In this document: piece after piece, positions 50,069 through 59,195 of the stretch
Numbering within the stretch: position 1 is the first letter of the stretch
Layout: every line of letters starts with the position of its first letter
NCBI GenBank assembly: GCA_031315995.1
Contig: JALDRG010000018.1
Span: 1-64,000, forward strand
From: Nitrospira sp.
GTDB taxonomy: Bacteria > Nitrospirota > Nitrospiria > Nitrospirales > Nitrospiraceae
Direction of reading: 5' to 3'
Length of the DNA: 64,000 nucleotides
Notes under the pieces: generated by a model
Seen by the model: only the letters and a program-made list of their open reading frames with translations
What the model was told of the DNA's origin: nothing
The model's database searches: none
Position numbers and translations under genes: made by a program

Positions 50069-51811
50069 GTGGTCCAAGATAAGGTCAGTCAGGCGCTGCT
50101 TGAGGCGCTTCGATCGGCGCAGCAACGAGGGATGCTCAAGCTTGAGCAGACGCCGGTTATCAACCTTGAGGCTCCGAAACGGCCTGAGTGGGGTGATGTG
50201 TCATGCACCGTGGCCATGTCTTTGTCTGCTTCGGAGCGACGGCCTCCGTTTGAAATCGCTCAGATTATTATCGATCACATCGAGCAGCCAGACTTGTTGT
50301 TCAGTCGTGTCGAAATCGCGCGACCAGGGTTCTTGAATCTTACAGTCAAGCGGCAGCTCTGGATGGATGTTCTGCATGCGATCGAAGCGCAGGGCGCCAG
50401 TTATGGGCACAGCCATTTGGGTCAGGGGCGACGAGTATTGGTGGAGTATGTCAGCGCAAACCCGACCGGCCCGTTGCATGTGGGGCATGGGCGTGGCGCC
50501 GCGGTAGGGCAAGCCCTGGTCCGTCTCTTGAAGGCCACCGGCCATGAGGTGGTCAGCGAATATTACATCAACGATGCCGGCCGACAGATGAAGTTGCTGG
50601 GGGTCTCTGTGCTAGCGCGGTACCTGGAGTCCTGCGGGAAGTCAGTGGCGTTTCCCGAAGATGGGTATCACGGTGATTATATTCGCGCGGTGGCTGCACG
50701 TGTGAAAGCGAAAGAGGGCGAGGGTCTCGTCTCATTGCCCACGGTTGAGGCGGAACAGCGGAGTAAAGACGTTGCCTACCGGGAGTTACTGACCCTTATT
50801 CGACAAGATCTGGAAACCTTTGGGATCGTCTTCGATTCCTGGTTCAGCGAAGCCTCATTATTAACTTCGGGCACCGTGGACCAAGTGTTGGGTGAACTCA
50901 AGGCTCGGGACCTGTTGTTCGATCAGGATGGCGCACAGTGGTTTCGCTCATCGGTATTCGGGGATGAAAAGGATCGCGTCGTTCGCAAACAGGAAGGCGA
51001 CTATACCTATCTGGCTTCCGACATTGCCTACCATCGGGACAAGTTACGGCGGGGGTTTGATCTCCTGGTTGACGTATGGGGCGCCGACCATCACGGTTAC
51101 ATTCCACGGATGCAGGCGGTGGTACAGGCCTATGGCTATCCGAAGGAACGGTTGCGGGTCGTGCTGGTGCAGATGGTGAATCTTCTGCGCGGCGGCCAGA
51201 AGGTGGAGATGTCGAAGCGGTCCGGAGAGTTCATCACGCTTCGCGAGGTGATGGACGAGGTTGGCGTGGATGCAGCCAAATTTTTCTTTCTCATGCGAGA
51301 TTCCAGCACTCATCTGGACTTCGATTTGGAATTAGCTAAGCAACAATCGCAAGAGAACCCCGTCTATTACGTGCAATATGTGCATGCGAGGATTGCCAGC
51401 CTCCGGCGTGTGGCGGAATCGCGGGACATTACCTGTCCGTTCCCAAGTCAGGCAGATCTCCATTTGCTCGAAGACCCCGATGAAATCGCGCTCATTCGAA
51501 AACTGTCTGTGTTCCCGGTCGTGTTACAGGCGAGTGCCGTGGAACTGGAGCCGCACCGAATGGCCTACTACCTTCGTGAGCTGGCTGGTATGGTGCACCC
51601 CTTTTACAACAAGCACCGTATTTTACCTCCGGCACCAGACAGTGACGCGGGAACTGCTGTCTCTATCGAGTCGGCAAGTTCTCCAAGCCGGCCGTCGGAG
51701 GCGGTGGCGCCGAGCCTGACGGGTGCTCGACTGGCACTGATGTGGGCGGTGCAGCAGGTGGTCCGAAACGGGTTGCAGGTGCTGGGCGTATCAGCCCCTG
51801 AGCAGATGTAG
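50069..51811 (+). CDS. argS: Arginyl-tRNA synthetase
   Basis: About 580 aa from a GTG at 50069 (MVQDKVSQALLEALRSA, the usual ArgS beginning). The frame is open to 49982, but that stretch reads like non-coding sequence, and GAGGGG lies at 50046-50051. The Arg-specific N-terminal Add1 domain is followed by the HIGH-equivalent HVGH in NPTGPLHVGHGRGA and the KMSKS-equivalent MSKR in KVEMSKRSGEF. The DALR anticodon-binding domain lies at the C-terminus (residues about 455-580). Charges tRNA-Arg. Single clear class-I synthetase; only the exact start is uncertain. Confidence 0.95.
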   Translation: MVQDKVSQALLEALRSAQQRGMLKLEQTPVINLEAPKRPEWGDVSCTVAMSLSASERRPPFEIAQIIIDHIEQPDLLFSRVEIARPGFLNLTVKRQLWMDVLHAIEAQGASYGHSHLGQGRRVLVEYVSANPTGPLHVGHGRGAAVGQALVRLLKATGHEVVSEYYINDAGRQMKLLGVSVLARYLESCGKSVAFPEDGYHGDYIRAVAARVKAKEGEGLVSLPTVEAEQRSKDVAYRELLTLIRQDLETFGIVFDSWFSEASLLTSGTVDQVLGELKARDLLFDQDGAQWFRSSVFGDEKDRVVRKQEGDYTYLASDIAYHRDKLRRGFDLLVDVWGADHHGYIPRMQAVVQAYGYPKERLRVVLVQMVNLLRGGQKVEMSKRSGEFITLREVMDEVGVDAAKFFFLMRDSSTHLDFDLELAKQQSQENPVYYVQYVHARIASLRRVAESRDITCPFPSQADLHLLEDPDEIALIRKLSVFPVVLQASAVELEPHRMAYYLRELAGMVHPFYNKHRILPPAPDSDAGTAVSIESASSPSRPSEAVAPSLTGARLALMWAVQQVVRNGLQVLGVSAPEQM

Positions 51812-51824
51812 GACTGCCGATCCC

Positions 51825-52982
51825 ATGTTAACCTTCCGCATCACCCATGAAGAATCCGGCGGACGCGCGCGCGTCGGTGTTTTGACCACGGGCCGCAGCG
51901 AGATTGCCACACCGGCGTTCATGCCGGTCGGATCGCTGGGCAATGTGCGAAGCGTGGATGGGGAAGAATTGCTCAAGATGGGGTATGGCCTCATCTTGAA
52001 TAACGCCTACCACTTGTACCTTCGTCCCGGTCACAAAGTAGTGGAAGCGTTGGGTGGAGTGCATGGATTCACGGCGTGGCCCGGGGCCATTCTCACCGAT
52101 AGTGGTGGTTTTCAGGTCTTCAGTTTGGCGAAGTTTTGCAAGGTGTCGGATGAAGGGGTAATGTTTCAATCCCATATCGATGGATCCTCGCGGTTTATCA
52201 GCCCTGAAGTGTCCATTGAAATTCAGGAAGCCCTGGGCGCGGACATCATCATGGCGTTTGATCATGTGGTGGCACTGCCCTCGTCTCTCGGCCAGGTTCG
52301 TGATGCTGCCACGCGGACTTCGCTGTGGGCGCGACGGTGTGTCACCGCCAAACGACGGACGGATCAGTCGCTGTTCGGTATCGTCCAGGGTGGACTGGAT
52401 GCCGAATTACGGGTGGAGTCGGCGCGCGACCTGGTCTCAGTCGGATTTGACGGGTATGCCGTCGGCGGGTTGTCGGTGGGTGAGGACAAGGCCGACATGT
52501 ATGGCATGTTGGATGTCACGGTACCAGAGTTGCCGTCCGCCAAGCCTCGGTATTTGATGGGCGTGGGGATGCCAGAGGATCTGGTCGAAGGGGTGGCGCG
52601 AGGAATCGATATGTTCGATTGCGTCGTCCCCTCGCGTCATGGGCGTACGGGTTGGTTGTTTACCTCCTTCGGGCGCGTGGTGATCAAACAGGCCCGCTAT
52701 GCGCAGGATGAGCAACCTATCGATCCCGCTTGCCGGTGCCCGGTGTGCACTCGGTACACGCGGGCCTACCTGCACCACCTCTTTGGTGTGAAGGAAATGT
52801 TGGGCGCCCGTCTCAATACGATTCACAATTTGTGGTTTTTTGCGAAGTTGATGGAAGAGATCCGGAACGCCGTGCGAGGCGGGACCTTTCAGGAGTTTCG
52901 CCGCGAATTTCACCGGACGTATGTCGTTGATCGGCCGGCGGGGAATGGTCGATCGGATATTCACAATACGAACGTGTCCTAA
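51825..52982 (+). CDS. tgt: tRNA-guanine (queuine) transglycosylase
   Basis: A 385-aa protein. The TIM-barrel catalytic region includes the nucleophile-type Asp in LTDSGGFQVFSL, FDHVVALPS, and VGGLSVGE with the DCVVPSRHGR segment. The zinc site is CRCPVCTRYTRAYLHH (C-x-C-x2-C plus His). Exchanges guanine-34 for preQ1 in tRNAs with GUN anticodons. It starts 13 bases after argS and is followed by yajC-secD-secF, a very common bacterial order. Confidence 0.96.
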   Translation: MLTFRITHEESGGRARVGVLTTGRSEIATPAFMPVGSLGNVRSVDGEELLKMGYGLILNNAYHLYLRPGHKVVEALGGVHGFTAWPGAILTDSGGFQVFSLAKFCKVSDEGVMFQSHIDGSSRFISPEVSIEIQEALGADIIMAFDHVVALPSSLGQVRDAATRTSLWARRCVTAKRRTDQSLFGIVQGGLDAELRVESARDLVSVGFDGYAVGGLSVGEDKADMYGMLDVTVPELPSAKPRYLMGVGMPEDLVEGVARGIDMFDCVVPSRHGRTGWLFTSFGRVVIKQARYAQDEQPIDPACRCPVCTRYTRAYLHHLFGVKEMLGARLNTIHNLWFFAKLMEEIRNAVRGGTFQEFRREFHRTYVVDRPAGNGRSDIHNTNVS

Positions 52983-53006
52983 CGGCGGACGCAGGCGGGG
53001 GACAAT

Positions 53007-53327
53007 ATGTGGGATTCAGTGGCATGGGCACAGGGAACGTCGAGCAGCGCAGGGCCAGGGGGTGGCCTCCTATCGCTGGTTCCGTTTGTCCTGATTTTCG
53101 TCATTTTTTATTTCATGCTGATTCTGCCGCAGCAGAAACGCAAGAAACAGGCGGATACGATGCTGGCAGCACTCAAAAAAGGCGACAAGGTGGTGACCGC
53201 CTCCGGAATCTGGGGGACCATCACCAACATGGGCAAAGACACGGTCACGCTCCAAATAGCTGACAACACCAAAATCAAAATCCAAAAAGAGCACATTGCT
53301 CGGCTGCGCGGTGACGAAGAAGATTGA
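53007..53327 (+). CDS. yajC: Preprotein translocase subunit YajC
   Basis: A 106-aa protein with one transmembrane helix (about 24-43), the PQQKRKKQ motif right after it, and the cytoplasmic domain KKGDKVVTASGIWGTI. YajC associates with SecDF at the Sec translocon. The gene directly precedes secD; a TTG overlapping its stop is one possible secD start. Confidence 0.95.
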   Translation: MWDSVAWAQGTSSSAGPGGGLLSLVPFVLIFVIFYFMLILPQQKRKKQADTMLAALKKGDKVVTASGIWGTITNMGKDTVTLQIADNTKIKIQKEHIARLRGDEED

Positions 53328-53362
53328 CGCACGCGACGGAGACGGGAAGGATTGGCGCACGT

Positions 53363-55012
53363 ATGAAGAAAGTCGGCGGACGGTTGTTGGCCTTAGTGAC
53401 GATGGTGATCGCCTCGATCATCTTTTTCTTGCCTTCCTATCAACCCTTGTACAAGGAACTACCGCGGTGGGTTCGCGAGGTCCTGCCGGATAAAGGCATT
53501 ACCCTGGGGCTGGATTTGCAGGGCGGTATTCACCTGGTGTTGGAGGTGGAGGAAGATCGCGCGGTAGAGATTGCCGTGGAGCGGACGACCGCGGCGCTCC
53601 AGGACCTATTGATCGAAAAGAAAATTCCCGCCGAATCGGTCAAACGTAGCGGATCGTCGCAGATCACCATCGGGTTTCAAAATGCCGACCTGAAGGCGGA
53701 AGTCCAGAAGGTACTGGACGATTTTCCGACCTATATTGAAGTGGAATCGGCCGGGTCGGCGAACCAGGTGGTCTGGGAGTTGCGGGAACCGGAGATCAAG
53801 CGGATCAAGGACTCCGCCATCAATCAAGCGCTGGAAACGATTCGGAATCGGATCGACCAGTTCGGTGTGGCAGAGCCGCTGATTCAGCGACAGGGGTTGA
53901 AGCAAGTGGTGGTGCAATTGCCCGGGATCAAAGATGCCAAGTTGGCGAAGGATCTCATCAAGCAAACGGCGTTGCTCGAGTTCAAATTGTTGGATGATGA
54001 GAATCAACTCAAGTTGGATCTCCCGAGTCGAGTGCAGAAGGGAAAGGAGCGCGAAGAGACGTTTCTGAAGCAGATCGAAGGGAAGGTGCCGGAAGGCGAC
54101 CAGATCCTGTTCGAGCGGATCGTCGAAAAGGACAACGGGCAGGAATGGCTCGTGCCATATCTCGTCAAGAAGCGGGTGATGTTGGCCGGCGATGTGTTGA
54201 GCGATGCTCGGGTCTCCATCGGCCAATTTAATGAGCCCTATGTGTCGGTGACGTTCGATGCGAAAGGCGCGCGGGAGTTCGATCGGATTACGGGAGAGAA
54301 CGTCAAGAAGCGCATGGCGATCGTGCTCGACAATACGATTTACTCGGCGCCGGTCATTCAAGAGCGCATTAGCGGCGGGCGAGCCCAGATCACTGGAACG
54401 TTTTCGATGGAGGAGGCGAACAATCTGTCGATTGTGCTGCGAGCCGGGGCGTTGCCCGCGCCGCTCAAGATCATTCAGGATCTGACAGTCGGTCCGTCCC
54501 TCGGGCAGGATTCGATTGAAAAGGGAGTGAAGGCCACCCTCTTTGCCGGCCTTCTCGTGATCGTATTCATGGCCATGTACTATCGCCTGTCCGGCGTGAT
54601 CGCAGATCTGGCGCTGTTGCTGAACCTGCTTTGCCTCATCGGGGCCCTCGCGGCGTTGAACGCCACGCTGACCTTGCCCGGCATTGCCGGCATTATCCTC
54701 ACGATCGGCATGGGCGTGGACTCGAACGTCTTGATTTTTGAACGCATCCGTGAAGAACTGCGGCAGGGGAAGATGGTTCGGCTTGCGATCGATGCGGGAT
54801 ACGACAAGGCCCTGCTGACCATTGTGGACTCGCACGTGACGACATTGATCACCGGGTTCGCCTTATTCTTGTTCGGCACCGGGCCGATCAAAGGTTTTGC
54901 CGTAACGTTATGTCTCGGCATCACGATCAACCTCTTTACGGCGCTGGTGGGAACCAAAGTAGTGTTCGACCTGTTCAATCAGCGCAGAAAAATTGAGCAG
55001 CTCAGTATCTAG
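53363..55012 (+). CDS. secD: Protein translocase subunit SecD
   Basis: A 549-aa protein from ATG 53363 (an upstream TTG at 53324 would add 13 residues). The first transmembrane helix lies at about 8-25, followed by LGLDLQGGIHLVLEV, the hallmark of SecD. A large periplasmic P1 domain and five C-terminal helices follow, with MGVDSNVLIFERIREE at the proton-relay helix. It uses the proton gradient to pull exported proteins through SecYEG. Followed by secF after 12 bases. Confidence 0.95.
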   Translation: MKKVGGRLLALVTMVIASIIFFLPSYQPLYKELPRWVREVLPDKGITLGLDLQGGIHLVLEVEEDRAVEIAVERTTAALQDLLIEKKIPAESVKRSGSSQITIGFQNADLKAEVQKVLDDFPTYIEVESAGSANQVVWELREPEIKRIKDSAINQALETIRNRIDQFGVAEPLIQRQGLKQVVVQLPGIKDAKLAKDLIKQTALLEFKLLDDENQLKLDLPSRVQKGKEREETFLKQIEGKVPEGDQILFERIVEKDNGQEWLVPYLVKKRVMLAGDVLSDARVSIGQFNEPYVSVTFDAKGAREFDRITGENVKKRMAIVLDNTIYSAPVIQERISGGRAQITGTFSMEEANNLSIVLRAGALPAPLKIIQDLTVGPSLGQDSIEKGVKATLFAGLLVIVFMAMYYRLSGVIADLALLLNLLCLIGALAALNATLTLPGIAGIILTIGMGVDSNVLIFERIREELRQGKMVRLAIDAGYDKALLTIVDSHVTTLITGFALFLFGTGPIKGFAVTLCLGITINLFTALVGTKVVFDLFNQRRKIEQLSI

Positions 55013-55024
55013 GAAGGAGCCGGC

Positions 55025-55942
55025 ATGTTCGAGATTTTGGGGAAGACGAATATCGATTTCATGGGGAAACGGTCCATCGCGTTTGCGTTCTCCGGGATCC
55101 TCGCCTTTTTGGGTCTCGTCGCGGTGCTCCAAATCGCGCGCGGCGCGGCGAATCTGGGAATCGATTTTGCCGGCGGGACGGCCGTGCAGCTGAAGTTTGA
55201 GCAATCGATCAGGATCGACGAGGCGAGACGCGCTCTGGAAACCAATGGCCTGGGCTCGGCTGAATTGCAGGAGTTTACGCAAGACAACAAGTTGCTCATT
55301 CGCGTGAAAGACTCGACGACGATCGAGGAGAAGGTTGCCGAACGGGTCGTGGCGGTGTTCAGTAAAGAGTTCCCTGCCAATAAGTTCGTGGTAGATTCCA
55401 GTATGGAAATCGGCCCGACGATCGGGAAGAAGCTCCAGGAAGATGCCATGATCGCGGTCCTGATTTCGTTTGTCGGGATCGTCATCTATATTGCGGTTCG
55501 ATTTGAGTTGCGGTTTGGTGTGGCCGCCGCCTTGGCGACGTTCCACGATGTGTTGGCCGTATTGGGTGTGTTCTACCTGTTGGATAAAGAGATCACATTG
55601 CTGGTGGTCACCGCGTTGCTGACCCTGGCGGGGTATTCGTTGACCGACACGGTGGTCGTATTCGATCGTATCCGTGAGAATCTGCGGACGCGTCGGCGGG
55701 AGAATGAGGAAACGATCATCAACATGGCCATCAATCAGGTCCTCAGCCGCACGATTGTGACGAGCTTGACGGTCGTGATCGTGCTCATTCCGCTGGTACT
55801 CGCGGGCGCCGAGGTGTTGCATGATTTCTCTCTGGCGTTGCTCGGAGGCGTCATGTTCGGAACCTATTCATCGGTCTTCGTGGCGAGCCCGTTGTTGCTG
55901 CTGTGGCCCGGCAGCGCCGGGAGTCTCATGAAGCGTCGCTAG
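55025..55942 (+). CDS. secF: Protein translocase subunit SecF
   Basis: A 305-aa protein with six transmembrane helices. GIDFAGGTAVQLKF follows the first helix and DTVVVFDRIRENLR carries the conserved Asp/Arg of SecF. GGAAGGAG precedes the ATG at optimal spacing. Completes the yajC-secD-secF unit. An inverted repeat overlaps the stop codon. Confidence 0.96.
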   Translation: MFEILGKTNIDFMGKRSIAFAFSGILAFLGLVAVLQIARGAANLGIDFAGGTAVQLKFEQSIRIDEARRALETNGLGSAELQEFTQDNKLLIRVKDSTTIEEKVAERVVAVFSKEFPANKFVVDSSMEIGPTIGKKLQEDAMIAVLISFVGIVIYIAVRFELRFGVAAALATFHDVLAVLGVFYLLDKEITLLVVTALLTLAGYSLTDTVVVFDRIRENLRTRRRENEETIINMAINQVLSRTIVTSLTVVIVLIPLVLAGAEVLHDFSLALLGGVMFGTYSSVFVASPLLLLWPGSAGSLMKRR

Positions 55943-55961
55943 GCTCGGATTGTCCGAGCCT
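55941..55961 (+). terminator. Hairpin after secF (T-poor)
   Basis: AGGCTCGGA-ttg-TCCGAGCCT is a perfect 9-bp stem with a three-base loop, beginning inside the secF stop codon. No T-run follows, so termination may be weak or factor-dependent. Confidence 0.55.
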
Positions 55962-56018
55962 GGCACAGACCCTATGTACTGTTGCGCGAGGGCCATGTTG
56001 TCGGGGTAAGCCGCACCC

Positions 56019-59000
56019 ATGCTGTTCTGGAGCCGGTCTCACAGTCTCCAGCGGAAGATCATCACGGCTATTGTAACGGTCGGTCTCCTGCCGTTGTTCC
56101 TCTCACTCGTCCTTACCTATATCGAAGAACGCCGGGCACTCCGAGAAACGATCGGTGCCAACTTTAAAGAAGTGGCAGTCGAAGCCGCCCGGCGAATCGA
56201 GATGCAGGTGACGCGTGGCATCAATGAGGCGCAACAGCTTGCCGCCACGCCCTTCCTTCGCACCTCCGTGTCCGAATCCAATCGTACCTATTTGAACAAG
56301 GACGAAAAAACCGTCCAGTCTATGATCAAGGCCTGGCAACAGCGGTGGCGGCAGCGGGACAAGCAAAGCGAATTCCCTTTGTTCATCAATCGGATCGTGA
56401 CCAATTATCTGATTCGGTGGCACGACATCCGCAAGGCCGACTATGTGGGGATTTTTGTGACGGACAACCGCGGCGCCCTTGTGGTGAGTTCCATCCCGCA
56501 GGTCGAGTATTACCATGGGAAGGCAACCTGGTGGCAATCGGTCATGAAACGTGGAATGGGAAAGGTCTTCGTCAGCGATATCTTCTTCGACCCTGCGTTC
56601 GGCACCCACGTGGTCAATGTGTCGGCCCCGATTGTCGACGATGAAGAGCATGTGACGATCGGTGCGGTCACGGTCCTCTTACGGCGGGATACCCTCTTCC
56701 ATTCGGTATCGGAAGCCACGGTGGGGCAGACGGGGCATGCCATGTTGTTCAATTCGGACGGTGTCCCGTTGATCTGTCCGGTCCTGGCGCCGGAAGAACA
56801 TGCGGTGACGCCTGAGCTCGTGAGCGCCATCAGTGAGAGCCCTGCCGGCTGGAGTACGGTGGCGAATGATTCGCATGACGGACAGAACTCGATTGTGGGA
56901 TTCGCGCCGGTTCGGCTCGGCAATGAATTGGCGCCGAACAGTTTAGGCGGGAAGCGCTGGGTGACATTTGTGCGGCAGGACCCGGCCGAGTCCTATGCGC
57001 CGCTGTCGAGGCTCGTGGTGCAAGTGACGGTGTATGGTCTGGGCGTGTTTGGCGTGCTCCTAGTGACGGGGCTGACTGTCGCGCGCCGCATCGCCCGTCC
57101 GATCGGGCTGTTGCACGAAGGGGTGCAGAGAATCGGGAGCGGACGCTTGGATCAGCAGCTGGACCTTAAGACCGGCGATGAAATCGAGCAGCTGGCGGAA
57201 GCCTTCAACAAAATGGCGTCTAACCTGCGTGTCTCGTTCGAACAGATTGAACAGCGGATGGAAGAGGTTCGACGGCTGGAGTCCCGATATCGCGATCTTA
57301 TCGAGCATTCCCCGGAAATGATCTATCAGTTGAACAAGGCCGGTCAGTTCGTGCATGTCAATCAGACCGGTTTGGACAAGCTTGGCTATTCTCTGGAAGA
57401 GATGCTCCAGATGCGCCTGTGGGACCTCGTTCCAAAAGGACGCGAAGCGGAGGTGCTGGCGTATCTGGAGCGGTTGGTTTCGCAGGGGCGCAGTACCATC
57501 GAGACGGTGTTTGTTGCGGGAGACGGCCATCCGATCGATGTGGAAATTCATGCGACGGCGTTGTTTGAGAGCGGCGGCGGCCTGGTCCATTCCCGTGCGT
57601 TTGTTCGTGACGTGACGGAACGGCGTCTGCTGGAAGAGCAAATCCATCGGTACACGACTCGGCTCGAACAAGCGGTCAACGAGCGCACGCAGCAGCTGGT
57701 GGCATCACAAGAGCGTTATAAGGCCCTGTTCGACTTGGTGGCAGATTCCGTGTTCATGGTGGGTGAGGATGGCGTGATCGTCGCGGTCAACAAACGTGAG
57801 GAGCAGGCGCTGGGGTATTCCGAGCAGCAGGTGGTGGGGAGCAGTATCCTCAATGTGGTGCTGCCGGTCCACCATGACGAGATGCGGTCATTGCTGGCAA
57901 AGATTCGCGCCGGCGAACGTCAGGTCCCGACCCAAGAGATCACTGTGCGTGATGCCACCGGCAAGGACACGCCGGTGGAAATGGATCTGATTTTGGTACG
58001 GGGCAGCGACCATACCTGGGTCATGGTTCAACTCCGCGATATTACCGATCGGAAACGCCTTGAACGGCAGATGCATATTTATCAGCAGGAGCTGGAAGCG
58101 AAAGTCTCTGAGCGGACACGTGAGATCGAGGAGACCAAGCAATATCTCGAAAACCTGCTGGAAAATGCCAATGACGTCATTTACACCCTCGATAGTGAGC
58201 AGTGCTTTACCTATGTCAACAGCAAGATTGTGTCCTGGGGGTATGCGAAGGAGGATTTGTTGGGACGGCCCTATTTGGCTTTGTTGTCCAAGCGGCATCG
58301 CGGTCGGCGACTCAAATCGACGCTGGATATCGGTATGAAACAGGTCTATGAAGTCGAGGTGTTGACGAAATCTGGGGAGCCCCGCTCCGTGATGGTCAGC
58401 GTCTCGCCTCTCCACGGCGTGGAGGGGGAGATCCTGGGTGTGCTCGGAATCGCTCGCGACATGACCGACACGAAGAAATTGGAGCAACAAATCAGAAACG
58501 CCGAAAAGCTGGCGTCGGTAGGGAAATTGGCTGCGGGGGTCGCGCACGAGATCAACAACCCGCTGGGCGGTATTCTCAATTGTCTCTACAACCTGCGCAA
58601 GGGAACCCTCTCGGCATCCAGACAGGAGGAATACCTGGCGTCGATGGAGGATGGATTGCGGCGTGTGCAAAGGATCGTCCGGCAACTCCTCGATTTTTCA
58701 CAGCAGCACAATCCCGAGCTCTCGCTGGCCGATATGAATCAGGTCGTGACGCAGGTATTGCGGTTGACGGATCATCTGTTTGCGCCGCATCAGGTTCGGC
58801 TGGAGACGGTCTTAGCCACGGATATGCCGGAAATTATGATTGATCGGCACATGATGGAGCAGGTCTTGATGAATCTCGTGTTGAACGCGATTCAAGCGAT
58901 GCGGACCGGTGGAGTGTTGACCATTCGCACCGCAGTGGAGGAGGCGCATTGCCTCGTTCGCATTCAGGATTCCGGTTGTGGGATTTCGTCCTCGGTATTG

Positions 59001-59195
59001 CCGCGAATTTTTGACCCATTTTTTACCACGAAAAATGAAGGGGAAGGCACGGGGCTCGGCTTGTCCGTCAGCCTGGGTATCGTGGAGCGGCATGGAGGCA
59101 AGATTGTGGTCGACAGCGAAGTTGGCAAAGGAACCGTCTTTACCGTGTCTATTCCGCTTGCGACGGAACGGCACGCCATTGGGAGGTTTTCGTGA
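56019..59195 (+). CDS. Sensor histidine kinase with periplasmic dCache, HAMP and three PAS domains
   Basis: A 1058-aa protein. TM1 about 12-34, periplasmic double-Cache sensor about 35-320, TM2 about 328-352, HAMP about 352-405. PAS1 lies about 420-540, PAS2 about 565-685 and PAS3 about 705-825, with helical linkers between PAS domains. The H-box AAGVAHEINNPLGG carries H843; the HATPase domain has N-box NLVLNAIQAM, DSGCGISS and GTGLGLSVSLGIVERHGG. It senses an extracytoplasmic ligand and passes phosphate to the regulator gene that overlaps its stop by four bases. Ligand unknown. Confidence 0.92.
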   Translation: MLFWSRSHSLQRKIITAIVTVGLLPLFLSLVLTYIEERRALRETIGANFKEVAVEAARRIEMQVTRGINEAQQLAATPFLRTSVSESNRTYLNKDEKTVQSMIKAWQQRWRQRDKQSEFPLFINRIVTNYLIRWHDIRKADYVGIFVTDNRGALVVSSIPQVEYYHGKATWWQSVMKRGMGKVFVSDIFFDPAFGTHVVNVSAPIVDDEEHVTIGAVTVLLRRDTLFHSVSEATVGQTGHAMLFNSDGVPLICPVLAPEEHAVTPELVSAISESPAGWSTVANDSHDGQNSIVGFAPVRLGNELAPNSLGGKRWVTFVRQDPAESYAPLSRLVVQVTVYGLGVFGVLLVTGLTVARRIARPIGLLHEGVQRIGSGRLDQQLDLKTGDEIEQLAEAFNKMASNLRVSFEQIEQRMEEVRRLESRYRDLIEHSPEMIYQLNKAGQFVHVNQTGLDKLGYSLEEMLQMRLWDLVPKGREAEVLAYLERLVSQGRSTIETVFVAGDGHPIDVEIHATALFESGGGLVHSRAFVRDVTERRLLEEQIHRYTTRLEQAVNERTQQLVASQERYKALFDLVADSVFMVGEDGVIVAVNKREEQALGYSEQQVVGSSILNVVLPVHHDEMRSLLAKIRAGERQVPTQEITVRDATGKDTPVEMDLILVRGSDHTWVMVQLRDITDRKRLERQMHIYQQELEAKVSERTREIEETKQYLENLLENANDVIYTLDSEQCFTYVNSKIVSWGYAKEDLLGRPYLALLSKRHRGRRLKSTLDIGMKQVYEVEVLTKSGEPRSVMVSVSPLHGVEGEILGVLGIARDMTDTKKLEQQIRNAEKLASVGKLAAGVAHEINNPLGGILNCLYNLRKGTLSASRQEEYLASMEDGLRRVQRIVRQLLDFSQQHNPELSLADMNQVVTQVLRLTDHLFAPHQVRLETVLATDMPEIMIDRHMMEQVLMNLVLNAIQAMRTGGVLTIRTAVEEAHCLVRIQDSGCGISSSVLPRIFDPFFTTKNEGEGTGLGLSVSLGIVERHGGKIVVDSEVGKGTVFTVSIPLATERHAIGRFS